This document shows positions 9,796 to 21,600 of a stretch of DNA of 64,000 bases, piece after piece. The stretch lies in contig CALSUE010000007.1 of assembly GCA_943789455.1 (NCBI GenBank), forward strand, positions 204,622-268,621. The letters run 5' to 3'. Origin of the DNA: an uncultured Flavobacteriaceae bacterium (lineage in GTDB: Bacteria > Bacteroidota > Bacteroidia > Flavobacteriales > Flavobacteriaceae). Position 1 is the first letter of the stretch. Each line of letters starts with the position of its first letter. Under the pieces are notes generated by a model that saw only the letters and a list, made by a program, of their open reading frames with translations, was not told where the DNA came from and made no database searches. Both the position numbers and the translations under genes were made by a program.

Positions 9796-11068
9796 GGAAA
9801 GTCACATTAAAATCATCAGGATCTTGCAGCGGCCCTAAGATGTCAGTAATCTGACTGTCAAGATCTATATTTTGCACAAAACCATTGGTATCATCCCCAT
9901 CTAAATCATCATCACAATAGGATAAGTTAGACGCATTTTCAGTAGTAGGTTCAGGATTTACAATGGCATTAAAATTAGAGATGCCATTAGCACACCCAGT
10001 AAGTGAATTGTATACCCTTGCATAGATAATCTGAGAGAAAGGCACAGAATTCGAAAACGGACTTCCAAGCGGTAAGACTCCAGCTTGTGCATCTGCTAAA
10101 CTCGCATGATAGGTTACGGTAAATTGAGCAGGATCTTGCGTACCAAGAATACCCGCAGTTTGCAGTTCAAGATCAAAACTTTGGGAGAACCCATTTTGAG
10201 CCGACCCATCCGTATTGTCATCACAAATCTCTAGATCTTCCACAAAGTTAGCTACCGGTAAAGGATTTACAATGATATCAAAAGAAGTCTGAGCCGTAAA
10301 ACACCCAGAAAGGTTATTTTCTACACGAACAAATATGGTTTCTAGGTTAGGTACACTATTCTGATACATCGCTGGGGTAGCAATAGGAGCATTCCCAGAG
10401 AGTGCATCAGCAGCACTGTTATGATAGGTTACTGTAAAATCTACAGGGTCTTGAGTTCCAAGAATAATAGGAGTTTGAGACTCTAAATTAAAGGTTTGCA
10501 CAATCCCATTAAACCCATCACCATCATCTAGATCATCACAAAGTTCAAGAGCTCCAACTTCTTGTGCCGTTACAGGTTCTACTGTTAAGGTAATATAAGG
10601 TCCAAAACCAAGACAGTCATTATCAAGATCACTATCTACTCTGATATAAATTTGTTGGGTAATAGGATATCCGATATTACGATAGTTCGAAGGATCTGCA
10701 ATGGCATTAAGCTCAGCCAAGGCATCAGCCAGATTTCTGTAATAGGTCACTGTAAGTTGCTGAGTGGTGGGAAATAGATCTAATACTTCTTGTGTTACCG
10801 AGCTAAAGTCAAAGGTGCTAATTCCATCATTATCATCATTATTGGCCGTATCATTTCCATCGATATCTAAAAAGTCATCACACACAGAAAAGTTACGCTG
10901 AAAAGCAGCGGGAAGTCCGGTGGTAGACACAATAATATCTACTTGAGCAATTCTGTAACAGTTCTCTGAAGAAATGGCTCTGGCCCAAACAGTATCGATG
11001 GTTTCTGTTCTGTTTTCAAAGACTAGTACTCTCTGCAGCAGTAAAGGCATTGGTGTCATTCTCAGCAT
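9692..11068 (-). pseudogene. Giant T9SS surface protein, middle part
   Basis: The central section carries further copies of a ~100-residue repeat. Each copy has an acidic signature (LCDD-x-DG or ICDD-x-DG), a phrase about ILGTQDP, and a closing IYVRV / FD-VVNPLP. The acidic signatures look like calcium-binding or stabilising loops, but that is inference. The meaningful frame runs from about 11033, where it should join the upstream section, to about 9705, where it leaves the frame again. The first residues before ENRTETIDTVW come from the wrong frame. Both ends are single-base insertions, so the three sections would otherwise read as one protein. Confidence 0.78.
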
Positions 11069-14000
11069 CTACAAGGCTTGGATAGAACACAAAGGTTTCA
11101 TTAAGATAATTCGTAGAGATATCAGTAGCGGCTTCATTTAAATTAAACAATGAAAACCCATCCGTATCATCATCACATTGTTTGAGCTCTACTACATCCG
11201 TGATGCTAGGAAGCGGATTAACAACAACATCAAAACTAAGTCGATCTACCAAACATCCAGTTGAGTTGTTAATTACCCGAACATAAATTGTTTGTTGATC
11301 TACAGTTGTATTGGTAAAAGGTGAGCTTAATGAACTGGAACCTGATATAGCGTCAGATTGGTTTACATGGTAGGTCACTGTAAAATTAGTTGGATCTTGT
11401 GTTCCAAGAATTATTGGAGTATGACTTTCTAAGTCTATAGACTGAACAAAACCATTGGTATCATCTGTATCATTAGCATCATCACAGATATCAAGATTAG
11501 GAATAACATCTATCTCTGGAACAGGATTCACCGACAATGTAATATGAGTTCCAACATAAGCACAATTGACATTGGCAGGATTGTCTACTCGAATAAAAAT
11601 TTGTTGTGTAAAGGGTGAGGCAATATTTCTATAGTTGCTTGTATTAAAGATTGGATTTACAGGAATATTCGCATCAGCTAAGGATTCATAATAAGAAACG
11701 TTAATAGTTTGGGATGTAGGAAATAAAGCCACAATCTCATCAGATACAGAACTAAAATCAAAACTTGAAACTCCATCCGTATCATCATTATTGGAAGTAT
11801 CATTTCCATTGATGTCTAAAAAGTCGTCACACTCGGAAAAGGTACGTTGAAAAGCAACAGGAATTTCTGTATTTGTAACCTCTAGATTCACTTGCGAAAT
11901 CCTAAAACAAGCATCTATACTGGTTGTTCTTACCCAAATAATGTCATTGGTGTTTACTACATTCGTGTAATCAGTAAAATTTGTAATTTCACTAGTATCG
12001 TTTGCTGCGTCCAACTCAGAGGGGTAATATTGAAAAGTTTCATTGGCAGAATTTAAAGAGATTAAAGCATTTGCCAAGGTAAGATCAAAACTTGTAAAAC
12101 CATCTTGATCTTCGTCACAGAGCTTAAGGGCTACAACATCCGTGATAATAGGTAAAGGGTCTACAATAAGTTCAAAAGAAGTAAAAGTACTCCCAGGACT
12201 GTCATCTGAAATCGTATTACAAGCTACATTATCTATATTTTCAATTCTAACATATATCCTTTGTGAATTGGTAACTTCGAAGTCAGTATTTTTATCAATA
12301 GCATTAGAGGTACTACTTGTTTGTGCGTCTAGTAAATTAGTATGATAAGATAGGGTATACTCTGCTGGATTGGTCACACTTGCTAAAATCTCTGCATCTT
12401 TTGTGTTTAAAAGAAAACTTGAAACTCCATCAGTATCTCCTCCGGCAGAAGTTGTATCGTCACAAAGTCTGTATTCTGTGGGTTGAGATGGCGTAGGCGT
12501 ATCGGTTACTTTTAGTTTAAATTCAACAATAGTGTAACATGTGTTAGAATTTATATTATGAACTCTTGCATAAATAGTAGGATTGTCAGAGGTATTTACT
12601 GGATAAGGATTCGCAATTATTGCAGCAGTAGTATTTGCGTCTGCATCAAGAAGATTGTCAAAATACAATACTTCAAAATCTGTAAGGTCTGGATTTAAAA
12701 TTGGATCTAAACTGTTAAGTATTTCAGGGGTTTGATCTGCAATTAAATCAAAATCAACAAAACCAACTCTATCTTCATCACAACGATTAATATCTAACGG
12801 TGAGGGAATTAAAACGGGTGTGGTATCTACAATAGCTTCTACTGCAATTCTTTCTGTTGTAGCACATCCTTCTGGAGATGCAGCTACATAATAAGTTGTA
12901 GAACTGTTAAGCAGTGGTATGCTAAATGTATCTCCAGTAAATAAAAGATTACCGCCTACAAGAGCATCATACCAATAAATTTCTCCTTCAGTTACTGTAG
13001 CTGATAAAGATACACTTCCACCGGTACAAGTGTTGTCATTGGTGGTTCCTGTAATTTCAGGGATGTAGATACTCGTGCTCGCTGAAATATTTAGCAGCGG
13101 ATCTCCAGGCATTCCTCCATATTCTACGATGTAGCCTTTCGGTTCATAGGGGCCACCTCCACCTGCATTTGGTAAATCATTCCAAGAACCAGGAATTCCA
13201 ACAGAGTTATCAGTAATATGAGCATAATCTTCATTTCCTGATTGATTGGGCTCATTGGTATTCCAATTGCTATATAAACCACCTGCGGGTCCACCAGTAA
13301 AAGTCCCATTCCAAAAATTAGTTCCTGCTTCCGGACCAGTAACCCAATTCCAAACCCCTTCAGTTCCTTCATCGCTTGCACCAATCCAACCAGTACCTGA
13401 TATTTGTTCTGCTGATATTTGATTTTCTTCTACTGATAGAATGGTTGCAAGGTAGCCTTGCAAACCAAAATAAGAGGATAATTCAGCTAAATTTTTAGCC
13501 TCTGACCATGTAATACCAATATTTTCCTCATACACATAAAAATGTTCAGTAGAGGGTAAATAATTTCCATCTCCAATAGTTAAAGAAAAAAACTTTTCAC
13601 CAGTAATATTGGGATCTGTACTGCTAAAAACAATCTCTCTTACTGCTGTTTGAAGGTCCACGTACAGTATTTGAGTAGCAGGAGCATTTGGCTCTAAAAT
13701 AAGCTTCCCTTCAATAGCATTCCATGTGGTTGAAATCGTGGGATGAGTTCCTGTTAATGTCAAAATATCTTCAGGATTTGAATATCCTGTAGATATTTGA
13801 ACCGTGAAAAAGTCTAATCCAGTATCATCAGGATCAGTAATTGTGAAATTTTCTGCAATTTTAATTTCACTCAATGGACAATAGGCTTCCCTTGAATCTG
13901 CAGAAAGAACAGGAGGTTCATTTTGAGCACAATTCACTTCATCTATAAATGTTAGATTGAATTCTCCTTCAGAAAAACATGTGGATTCACTACTATTTAT

Positions 14001-15809
14001 TATCTTAAAAAAAATGGTTTCTAGGGGTGAAGTGCATAAATAGCTTTGAGGAGTCGTAATGAGATTAGTAAACGTATTTTCAGTAGAATAAATAACTTCA
14101 AATAGGGTCGAATCTTGAGTGCCTAAAATTAGATTAGTTTGGGGAGTTAAATCAAATAATTCTGTGCCATTACCATCAAAATCACAAGTTTCCATATTAG
14201 GAGGAGTGGTTGCAACTGAGGGAGTTGGCGAGATGGTTATGGTGACAGGGGTAACTGTATAGTTACTATCTTCTGAAACCTCCTCTGTTCTAATATAAAT
14301 AGTTTGTTCTCCAGGGACCGTATTTACCCAAGGATTTGGCAATGTATTGTCATTATTATCTGCATCTAATTGGCTAATATGAGCTGAAGATGAAAAGGCA
14401 ATGGCTTCACTAAAACCAGCAGAACCATACCAAGCACCATGTGTATAATCATTTTGAAGAATGGTCTCAAAAGAGGGTGGTGAAGTTGCTAAATTTATTT
14501 TATAAATCTCGCCTTCTGTTATGCCATATAAAACTCCTTGTTCACTAGCTAAACCAAAAGTGTTAAATTTCAAAGGCCCTAATACTTCATGTGAAACATA
14601 ATTTATATCATCGTCTATGGTTACTTTCAATAAAACATCTTCATTAAATTTCCAAGCGATGTACATGAAATTCCCAAAAATAACAAAATCACCACCTGCA
14701 GTACCTGAATTAAAATCATGCCATATGTATGGAGTAGCACCGGGTTCTGGATTTAACCTATAAACAGCAGATGTAGATGCTGTACCAGCGCCAAGGACAT
14801 TAAAATAAAGATTATCTTGGGTATCAAAAGATAAAGAGTTCCCTCCTATATTCAATTGAGAAGATAACTGACAAGTAAGATCATCTACAAAATCAATAGA
14901 ATTAAAATTTGTTGAATAATAGTGTAAACTTGAGTTCATCGCAACATCATAGGTGTTGTCGGGTAATTCACATAACACTGTAGTAATTGGGTTTAGGAGA
15001 ATATTATCTATTTGTAATAATTTATCTTCTGAGGTTCCGATAAGAAGTTTAGGGTCAGCTACCTGTAAATCTCCAGATACAGCTACTTGAACTTCATCTA
15101 ATATGGTGGTTAGATCTATTGTCATAATGCCATCACCATCGTCATCACAGAAATTGTAATCAGAAGAAGAATTTGCACAAGTACCCCAAACAGGTTTATT
15201 ACTTTCTATCAATGGTGAGCCAGTACTAAAATCAGAGGGTTCTGAAACAATATTTGAAACGCACCAACCTGATATATCTTGATTAAATGATGAATATGAA
15301 AACAAGTCCCTCATTTCAGTCACATTACTTACATCCCAATCTTCAAGAGGTTGATTAAACGATGTTGCATCGGAAAACATATATTGCATGATAGTCACAT
15401 TACTTACATCCCAAGCACTGATATTTCCATTAAAATTATTTGCAAGCCCAAACATTTGAAACATAGTAGTAACATTACTTACATCCCAAGCACTTAGATC
15501 TCCGTTAAAATTAGTTTTAAGACGAAATGCATAACTCATGTCATTTACTTGACTTACATCCCAATCTGGCATTGCACCATATTCACTATCACTACACATT
15601 CCATCTACTGGATTAGTAGCTAAACAAGTATTTATTGCATCTTGAAAATTAGCATTGGTGATTGGGGTAGCACTAGTTGATACTACTATATTATTATTTG
15701 TATTGATATTTCTTATGGGATATTTTTTCTTCGAATCTTCAAGGGTTTGAGAAAAAGACGATAACGATAAGAAAAAAAGAATAATGTGAAAAATTTTATT
15801 ATTCATCAA
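11016..15809 (-). pseudogene. Giant T9SS BspA/C-type-lectin surface protein, 5' part with true start
   Basis: This section starts with a signal peptide (MMNNKIFHIILFFLSLSSFSQ), then BspA/DUF285-type repeats at about residues 55-200 (W-DVSNVT-M). A C-type-lectin-like domain follows at about 795-910 (EENIGITWSEAK, GWIGASDEG, W-NEPN), then an Ig-like domain, then ~100-residue modules with CDDD/CDED-x-DG signatures. The frame is lost near 11030, where gagagtactagtcttt carries one base too many. With the two following sections the original protein would be about 2300 residues, a likely surface adhesin. Two frameshifts may be genuine decay or assembly error in a repeat-rich gene. Confidence 0.82.
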
Positions 15810-15882
15810 ATGAAAATTTTTTTTAGCTTTTTTTTTTAAATAAGATGTAAATATAACGTAAGATTTATTGAATCATTGTTAT

Positions 15883-15890
15883 TACTTTTG
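15883..15890 (+). promoter_or_regulatory. -7 box of the OsmC-family gene
   Basis: TACTTTTG matches TAnnTTTG and ends 15 nt before the ATG at 15906. No clear -33 element was found at the usual distance. Confidence 0.45.
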
Positions 15891-15905
15891 TAAAAATAAA
15901 AATTT

Positions 15906-16328
15906 ATGGCAAGCAATACAATAACAACCGTTTGGAAAGAAAATATGGTTTTTGAATCGGACAATCCTAGTGGTGAAACCCTTTTTATGGATGCTCCTGA
16001 CGAAGGAATAGAAAATAAAGGATTACGCCCAAAAGCATTAATGCTATCCTCTTTAGCAGGATGCTCAGGTTTGGATGTGGTGTCATTATTGAAAAAAATG
16101 AGAGCTGAGGTTAATGATTTTAAAATGGTTGTTCATGGAGAACTTACAGAAGAGCACCCAAGATATTACCACAAAGTAGTTGTAGCATACCATTTTTATG
16201 GAAATGATTTACAAGAAGATAAAATTAATAAAGCTGTTAAATTATCTGTGGATCAATATTGTGGTGTGATGGAAATGTTTCGTCAATTTGCAAAAGTAAC
16301 CACAGAAGTGTATCTTCATAAGCAATAA
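15906..16328 (+). CDS. OsmC-family peroxiredoxin-like protein
   Basis: A 140-residue OsmC/Ohr-fold protein. Both reactive cysteines of the family are present: C53 in SSLAGCSGLD and C119 in VDQYCGVM. In characterised members this pair reduces organic hydroperoxides, though the YhfA-like branch of the family has no proven activity. The short form and the GCSGLDV context place it nearer the YhfA branch than Ohr. It lies 8 bp upstream of recJ and is probably transcribed with it. Confidence 0.9.
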   Translation: MASNTITTVWKENMVFESDNPSGETLFMDAPDEGIENKGLRPKALMLSSLAGCSGLDVVSLLKKMRAEVNDFKMVVHGELTEEHPRYYHKVVVAYHFYGNDLQEDKINKAVKLSVDQYCGVMEMFRQFAKVTTEVYLHKQ

Positions 16329-16336
16329 AAATTGCT

Positions 16337-18022
16337 ATGCGTTGGACTTTAAAAACTGCACCTAATTTATCCCTAGTTGATGAACTATCTGAGGTTCTTT
16401 CTATTGATAAAGTATTGTCTTCGCTTTTAATTCAAAGAGGGGTTCAGACTTTTGATCAAGCTAAAAAATTTTTTCGTCCATCATTAGATGATCTTCATGA
16501 TCCTTTCTTGTTAAAAGATATGGATATTGCTGTTTCTAGAATCGAAAAAGCAATTGCAAATAATGAAAATATTCTTATTTATGGAGATTATGATGTAGAT
16601 GGAACAACAGCTGTTTCTTTAGTTTCCTCTTATTTAAAAACAATCACAAATCACATCGCTACTTACATACCTGATAGGTATGGTGAAGGTTACGGAATTT
16701 CAACCCAAGGAATTGATTTTGCTGCAGACAATAATTTTTCACTTATTATTGCCTTAGATTGTGGAATTAAAGCCATTGATAAAGTAGCCTATGCCACCAA
16801 AAAAAAGGTAGATTTTATTATTTGTGATCATCATAAACCGGGCGATAAAATACCAAAGGCGGTAGCAGTTTTAAACCCAAAAAGAAAGGATTGCTCCTAT
16901 CCTTTCGATGAGTTATGTGGCTGTGGAGTAGGATTTAAATTAATTCAAGCCTTGGCCTCAAAAAGAGGAAAAACCTTAGAAGATTTAACTACCTACTTAG
17001 ATTTAGTTGCCACAGCTATTGCAGCAGATATAGTACCTATAACCGGTGAAAATAGAATACTTACCTATTTTGGGCTACAGGTAATTAATTCGAATCCAAG
17101 AAATGGAATTAAAGCAATTATTCAAGGAGTAAAAAAAAATATACTAACCATTACTGATGTTGTTTTTATTATTGCTCCAAGAATTAATGCTGCTGGAAGA
17201 ATGAAACACGGAAATTATGCCGTAGAACTATTAACTGAAATGGATTATGAGACAGCAATAAGTTTTGCTGCTTCAATTGAAAAATTCAATATAGAAAGAA
17301 AAGAAATCGATAAAAAAATTACCTATGAAGCTTTACAACAAATTGAGGCTGCTGATGAAAAAGAAAAATTTTCAACGGTTGTTTATTCTGAAGATTGGCA
17401 TAAAGGTGTTATTGGCATTGTGGCTTCTAGACTCATAGAGTCTTATTACAGGCCTACATTAGTTTTTACAAAAAGTGGTGAAAAACTCGCAGCCTCAGCC
17501 AGATCTGTAAAAGGTTTTGATGTTTATGAAGCCCTTGAACAATGCTCAGAACATTTAGAACAATTTGGAGGTCATAAATATGCTGCCGGTTTAACATTAA
17601 GCCCTGATCAGTATATTCCTTTTAAAGAAAAATTTGAAGCAGTGGTTAAAAAAACTATAGATAAAGAATTATTAATCCCTGAGATTGCCATTGATTCCCC
17701 TTTAGAATTGTCAGATATTACCCCAAAATTTTTTAGAATACTCAAACAAATGGGGCCTTTTGGTCCAAAAAATATGAAACCTGTATTTACTACAAATGCT
17801 GTTAGAGATAATGGTTATGGTAAAAGGGTGGGAGTCGATAAAAGTCACTTAAAATTGAATATCATAAACGGAGCTGATCAAAAAACATATAATGCAATAG
17901 GTTTTGGCCTTGGTGATAAAATAACATCTACTCAAAATGATTTTGATATTGCATATAATTTAGATGAGAATGAGTGGAACGGAAATACTTCAATTCAACT
18001 TCTAATAAAAGACATCAAATAA
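16337..18022 (+). CDS. recJ: Single-stranded-DNA-specific exonuclease RecJ
   Basis: 5'-3' exonuclease on single-stranded DNA, acting in recombination, mismatch and base-excision repair. The 561-residue protein has the DHH-family motifs YGDYDVDGTTA (residues ~82-92), ALDCG, and CDHHKPG (~158), with the DHHA1 domain (EDWHKGVIGIVASRL, and GGHKYAAG) and a C-terminal OB fold. These motifs supply the manganese-binding aspartates and histidines. The length is usual for Bacteroidota. It starts 8 bp after the OsmC gene and converges on recX. Confidence 0.97.
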   Translation: MRWTLKTAPNLSLVDELSEVLSIDKVLSSLLIQRGVQTFDQAKKFFRPSLDDLHDPFLLKDMDIAVSRIEKAIANNENILIYGDYDVDGTTAVSLVSSYLKTITNHIATYIPDRYGEGYGISTQGIDFAADNNFSLIIALDCGIKAIDKVAYATKKKVDFIICDHHKPGDKIPKAVAVLNPKRKDCSYPFDELCGCGVGFKLIQALASKRGKTLEDLTTYLDLVATAIAADIVPITGENRILTYFGLQVINSNPRNGIKAIIQGVKKNILTITDVVFIIAPRINAAGRMKHGNYAVELLTEMDYETAISFAASIEKFNIERKEIDKKITYEALQQIEAADEKEKFSTVVYSEDWHKGVIGIVASRLIESYYRPTLVFTKSGEKLAASARSVKGFDVYEALEQCSEHLEQFGGHKYAAGLTLSPDQYIPFKEKFEAVVKKTIDKELLIPEIAIDSPLELSDITPKFFRILKQMGPFGPKNMKPVFTTNAVRDNGYGKRVGVDKSHLKLNIINGADQKTYNAIGFGLGDKITSTQNDFDIAYNLDENEWNGNTSIQLLIKDIK

Positions 18023-18048
18023 AATCACTTTAATTTTGTTTTAAACCC

Positions 18049-18525
18049 TTATCCTAAGACTTCATTTACCGTTTTAAAGATTAAGTCATATTCATAGCCT
18101 TTCCGTATAAGAAAGTCTTGTAACTTTTTTTTTCGCTTATAAATATTCTTTTCTGTTATGCTATTATTTCTAGAATCAGTTATTCTATAAATAGTTTGTA
18201 AATACTCTTCCTCCTCAATTTCTTTTAAGGCAGTCTTTATGTTATAAGCAGAAATATTTTTACTTTTTAACGCTCTTGTTATTCGTTGTTTGCCCCAATT
18301 TTTAATTCTAAACTTTCCTCGAGCAAAACTTTTTGAAAAACGTTCTTCATTTAAAAAATTATGCTGCATCAAATAGAGTAAAATCTTTTCTTGGGCTTCA
18401 GGTATTAATTGATGCTCATTCATTTTTCGCTCTACTTCTTGATGACAACGATCTTGGTATACGCAGTAATACTCCATTTTTTTTTGAAGTTCATCAACTG
18501 TATACGATTTTTTTTTCTGCATCAT
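18049..18525 (-). CDS. recX: Regulatory protein RecX
   Basis: RecX binds RecA filaments and modulates recombination. The protein is basic, all-helical and has the tandem three-helix RecX repeats (for example LNEERFSKSFARGKFRIKNWG, shown as LNEERF...KNWGKQRI). I place the start at the ATG at 18525 (MMQKKK...), giving 158 residues. The longer in-frame start at 18570 would include a stretch that forms the terminator hairpin of the downstream-read RND operon (18541-18578), so it is unlikely to be coding. It converges with recJ. Confidence 0.9.
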   Translation of the reverse strand: MMQKKKSYTVDELQKKMEYYCVYQDRCHQEVERKMNEHQLIPEAQEKILLYLMQHNFLNEERFSKSFARGKFRIKNWGKQRITRALKSKNISAYNIKTALKEIEEEEYLQTIYRITDSRNNSITEKNIYKRKKKLQDFLIRKGYEYDLIFKTVNEVLG

Positions 18526-18540
18526 GATTTCCGAAAATAC

Positions 18541-18578
18541 AAAAAGAGGATGAAACCTACAGGGTTGCATCCTCTTTA
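18541..18578 (-). terminator. Terminator of the RND efflux operon
   Basis: Arms AAAGAGGATG and CATCCTCTTT with a nested AACC/GGTT in the loop lie just behind the permease stop. Read on the minus strand the hairpin ends in a run of T. Confidence 0.8.
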
Positions 18579-18607
18579 TGTGATGTTCTAAGAATTATTT
18601 AGTGTTC

Positions 18608-21600
18608 TTATGTTGTTTTTAACAAACCCTTCATCCTCATTTTAAATTTAGTGACGAGATAAAATAAAATTGGAACCACAATTAGTGTTAAAAATGTTGC
18701 TATTAATAGACCGTAAATAACTGTTTTAGCTAGTGGACCCCAAAAAACAACATTATCTCCTCCCATATAAATATTTGCATCAAAATTTGAAAATAATGTG
18801 AAAAAATTAATGTTTAATCCAATAGCTAGTGGTATTAGCCCTAAAATGGTAGTAATTGCTGTTAGTAAAACTGGTCGTAAACGTGCTTTCCCTGCTTTTA
18901 CAACCGTCTCAAATAAACTTTCTAAAGGCAAATAGTCTTTTTCAGAGACTTCATCTTGTAATTTTCTCCTACTGATTAATAATTCAGCGTAATCTAATAA
19001 TACAACACCATTATTAACTACTATTCCAGCGAGGGCAATAATCCCAACCATTGTCATCATAATAACAAAAGGTGCTCCAGAAATTACCAATCCTCCAAAA
19101 ACTCCAATGAGACTTAAAAAAATTGCCAACATAATAATACCTGGCTTTGAAACTGAATTAAACTGAAAAATTAAAATAAAGAAAATTAACAGTATTCCTG
19201 TAAGAAATGCCCCTACTAAAAAGTTCATTTGTTTTTTCTCTTCTTCTATTTGACCAGTAAAATCTATGTTAATACCCTTAGGAAAATTTTTGAAATTTTT
19301 CATAGAGTTTTGAATCCTAGAAACAACTGCTCCTGCATCTGTTTCACCTGGAGACAAAGCAGAGTATACTGTTACTACTCTTTTTACATTTTTGTGTTTA
19401 ATGGCACTAAAACCAGAGCTATTCATTTGAGAGGCAACTACAGAAACAGGAATCTCTTTAATTTTACCTGTTGCTTGATCACGAAAAGTTACTTTTTGAT
19501 TAAAAACAGCACTTTTATTGTATCTATCTTCTTTATTGAAGCGAACATAGATATCATAATCTTCCCCTTTTTCTTTATAAATACCAGCTTTATTTCCAAA
19601 AATGGAAGCTCTCAACTGTTGACCAATCTGACCTGCAGAAACCCCTAGCTCTCCAGCTTTTTTTCTATCCACTAAAACCTGCATTCCTGGCTTAGATTTA
19701 TTTACATCTATCTTTAATTCATCTACTCCAGTTATGCTTTGTGTATTTAAGTAATCTCGCATTCTTTCGGCAGTCAAAATTAGCTCTTCGTAATCTTCAC
19801 CATTTAGCTCCATATTTATTGGAGATCCTGCAGGCGGTCCATTCGCATCTTTCTCAACAGAAATAAGAACACCGGGGTAAATTCCAACTAGTGCTGCTTG
19901 TACTTTTTGACGCAATATTTCACTGTCTTCCCCTCTTCTATATTTAAATTCACGCATAGAAGCAGTAATTTTTCCTTTATGTGGCATTTCTGCTGAAGAG
20001 CCACCATCTTTCTCTGGATTTCCTGCTCCTTCTCCTACCTGAGAAACAGTACTCTCTATAAGAAAATTATACCCATCATCGGTATATTTCTTTTGATGTA
20101 ATACCTCATAAACCTTTTGTTCAATCTCTAGGGTTATTTCATTTGTTTTTTCAATATCTGTACCTTCAGGATATTCAATATATACAATAATTTGATTGGG
20201 TTTGTTGTCTGGGAAAAATTCTACTTTGGTTCTTTGTTCTGAAAGAGACCATCCAAAACCTACAAAAGCAACAATTAAAATAGCAAATGTTGCCATTACC
20301 AATACATAGGGTCTCCAACCAGTTAAAGCTCTTTTTAATTGTCTCTCGTACCAATTTTCTAAAAATACTAATGTGTTTTTCTGAAAATAATTTGCTGCTT
20401 TTCTCAACACAAATCTGTAAACCCAAAACATAATAGCCGTAAATAGAATTAAAGTTCCTATTCCCTTATACTCTCCTCCTAAGAAAAATATAAGGATCCC
20501 AATAACCGCCATAATACTTGTTATTTTTATAATATTTTTTAGCGGCATATTTTTATCCTCAATACTCATAAATTGAGAAACTAAGACAGAATTGAAAAAA
20601 ATTGCAACAAATAATGATGACCCCAAAACAATAGATAATGTTATGGGTAGAATTACCATGAATTGCCCCATAATTCCTGGCCAAAGACCTAAGGGAATAA
20701 AAGCAGCAACTGTTGTTGCTGTTGAGATAATAATAGGAAAAGCAATTTCACCAATCCCTTTTTTAGCTGCTTCTATTCTTGTTAACCCTTCCTCATCCAT
20801 TAAACGGTATACATTTTCTACCACTACAATCCCGTTGTCAACCAACATTCCTAGCCCCATTATCAATCCAAATAAAACCATTGTGTTTAATGTGTACCCA
20901 AGGGCTCCTAAAATCATTAGAGACATAAACATAGACATGGGTATTGCAAAACCAACGAAAATTGCATTTTTGAATCCTAGAAAAAACATTAAAACAATAA
21001 CTACTAAAACAACACCAAAAATGATATTATTTACCAAATCGTCTACTTGACCAATTGTTTTTGGAGATTGGTCATTAGTGATTGTAACATCTAGGTCTTG
21101 AGGAAAGTTATTCTTTTTTGCTAATCTGACAATTTCTCCCACTTTGTCTGCAGCAGCCACCATATTTTCGCCACCTCTTTTTTTAACATCAAGCATTACA
21201 ACAGCAGCCCCTCTTTCTCTAGCATACGTTGTTTTGTCTTTATCTTTAAAAGAAATTTTTGCAACATCTTTTAAGTAGATTGAATTCCCTTTCTCTGATT
21301 TTATTACAAAATCAAGTAACTCTTCTGGAGCATCTATTTCACCAATAATTCTTACTGTTCTTCTTTGCTGGCTTGTAACGAAATTTCCTGCTGACATGGT
21401 TACATTTCCACGATTAATTGAATTGGTAATGTCATCAAAGCTAACTTTTGCAGCCATCATTTTATAGATATCAACAGCTACTTCAATTTCTTTATCTTGG
21501 GCACCACGTATGTCTACTTTTTTAATTTCTGATAAATCCTCAATTTCATCCTGTAAATACTCTCCAAATTCTTTCAATTTAGAGACTGGATAATTCCCGG

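Noticed and set aside
9700..15500. CRISPR-like array in the giant gene
   Set aside because: The repeats are about 300 bp, diverged and in frame with protein modules; there are no short identical repeats with spacers and no cas genes in the window.
18526..18570. Longer recX start
   Set aside because: The additional codons form the terminator hairpin of the efflux operon and look unlike RecX N-termini.
20592..21050. Plus-strand frame inside the RND permease gene
   Set aside because: It lies antisense to the well-conserved helix region of the permease and has a proline/isoleucine-rich product with no family resemblance; the permease explains the DNA.
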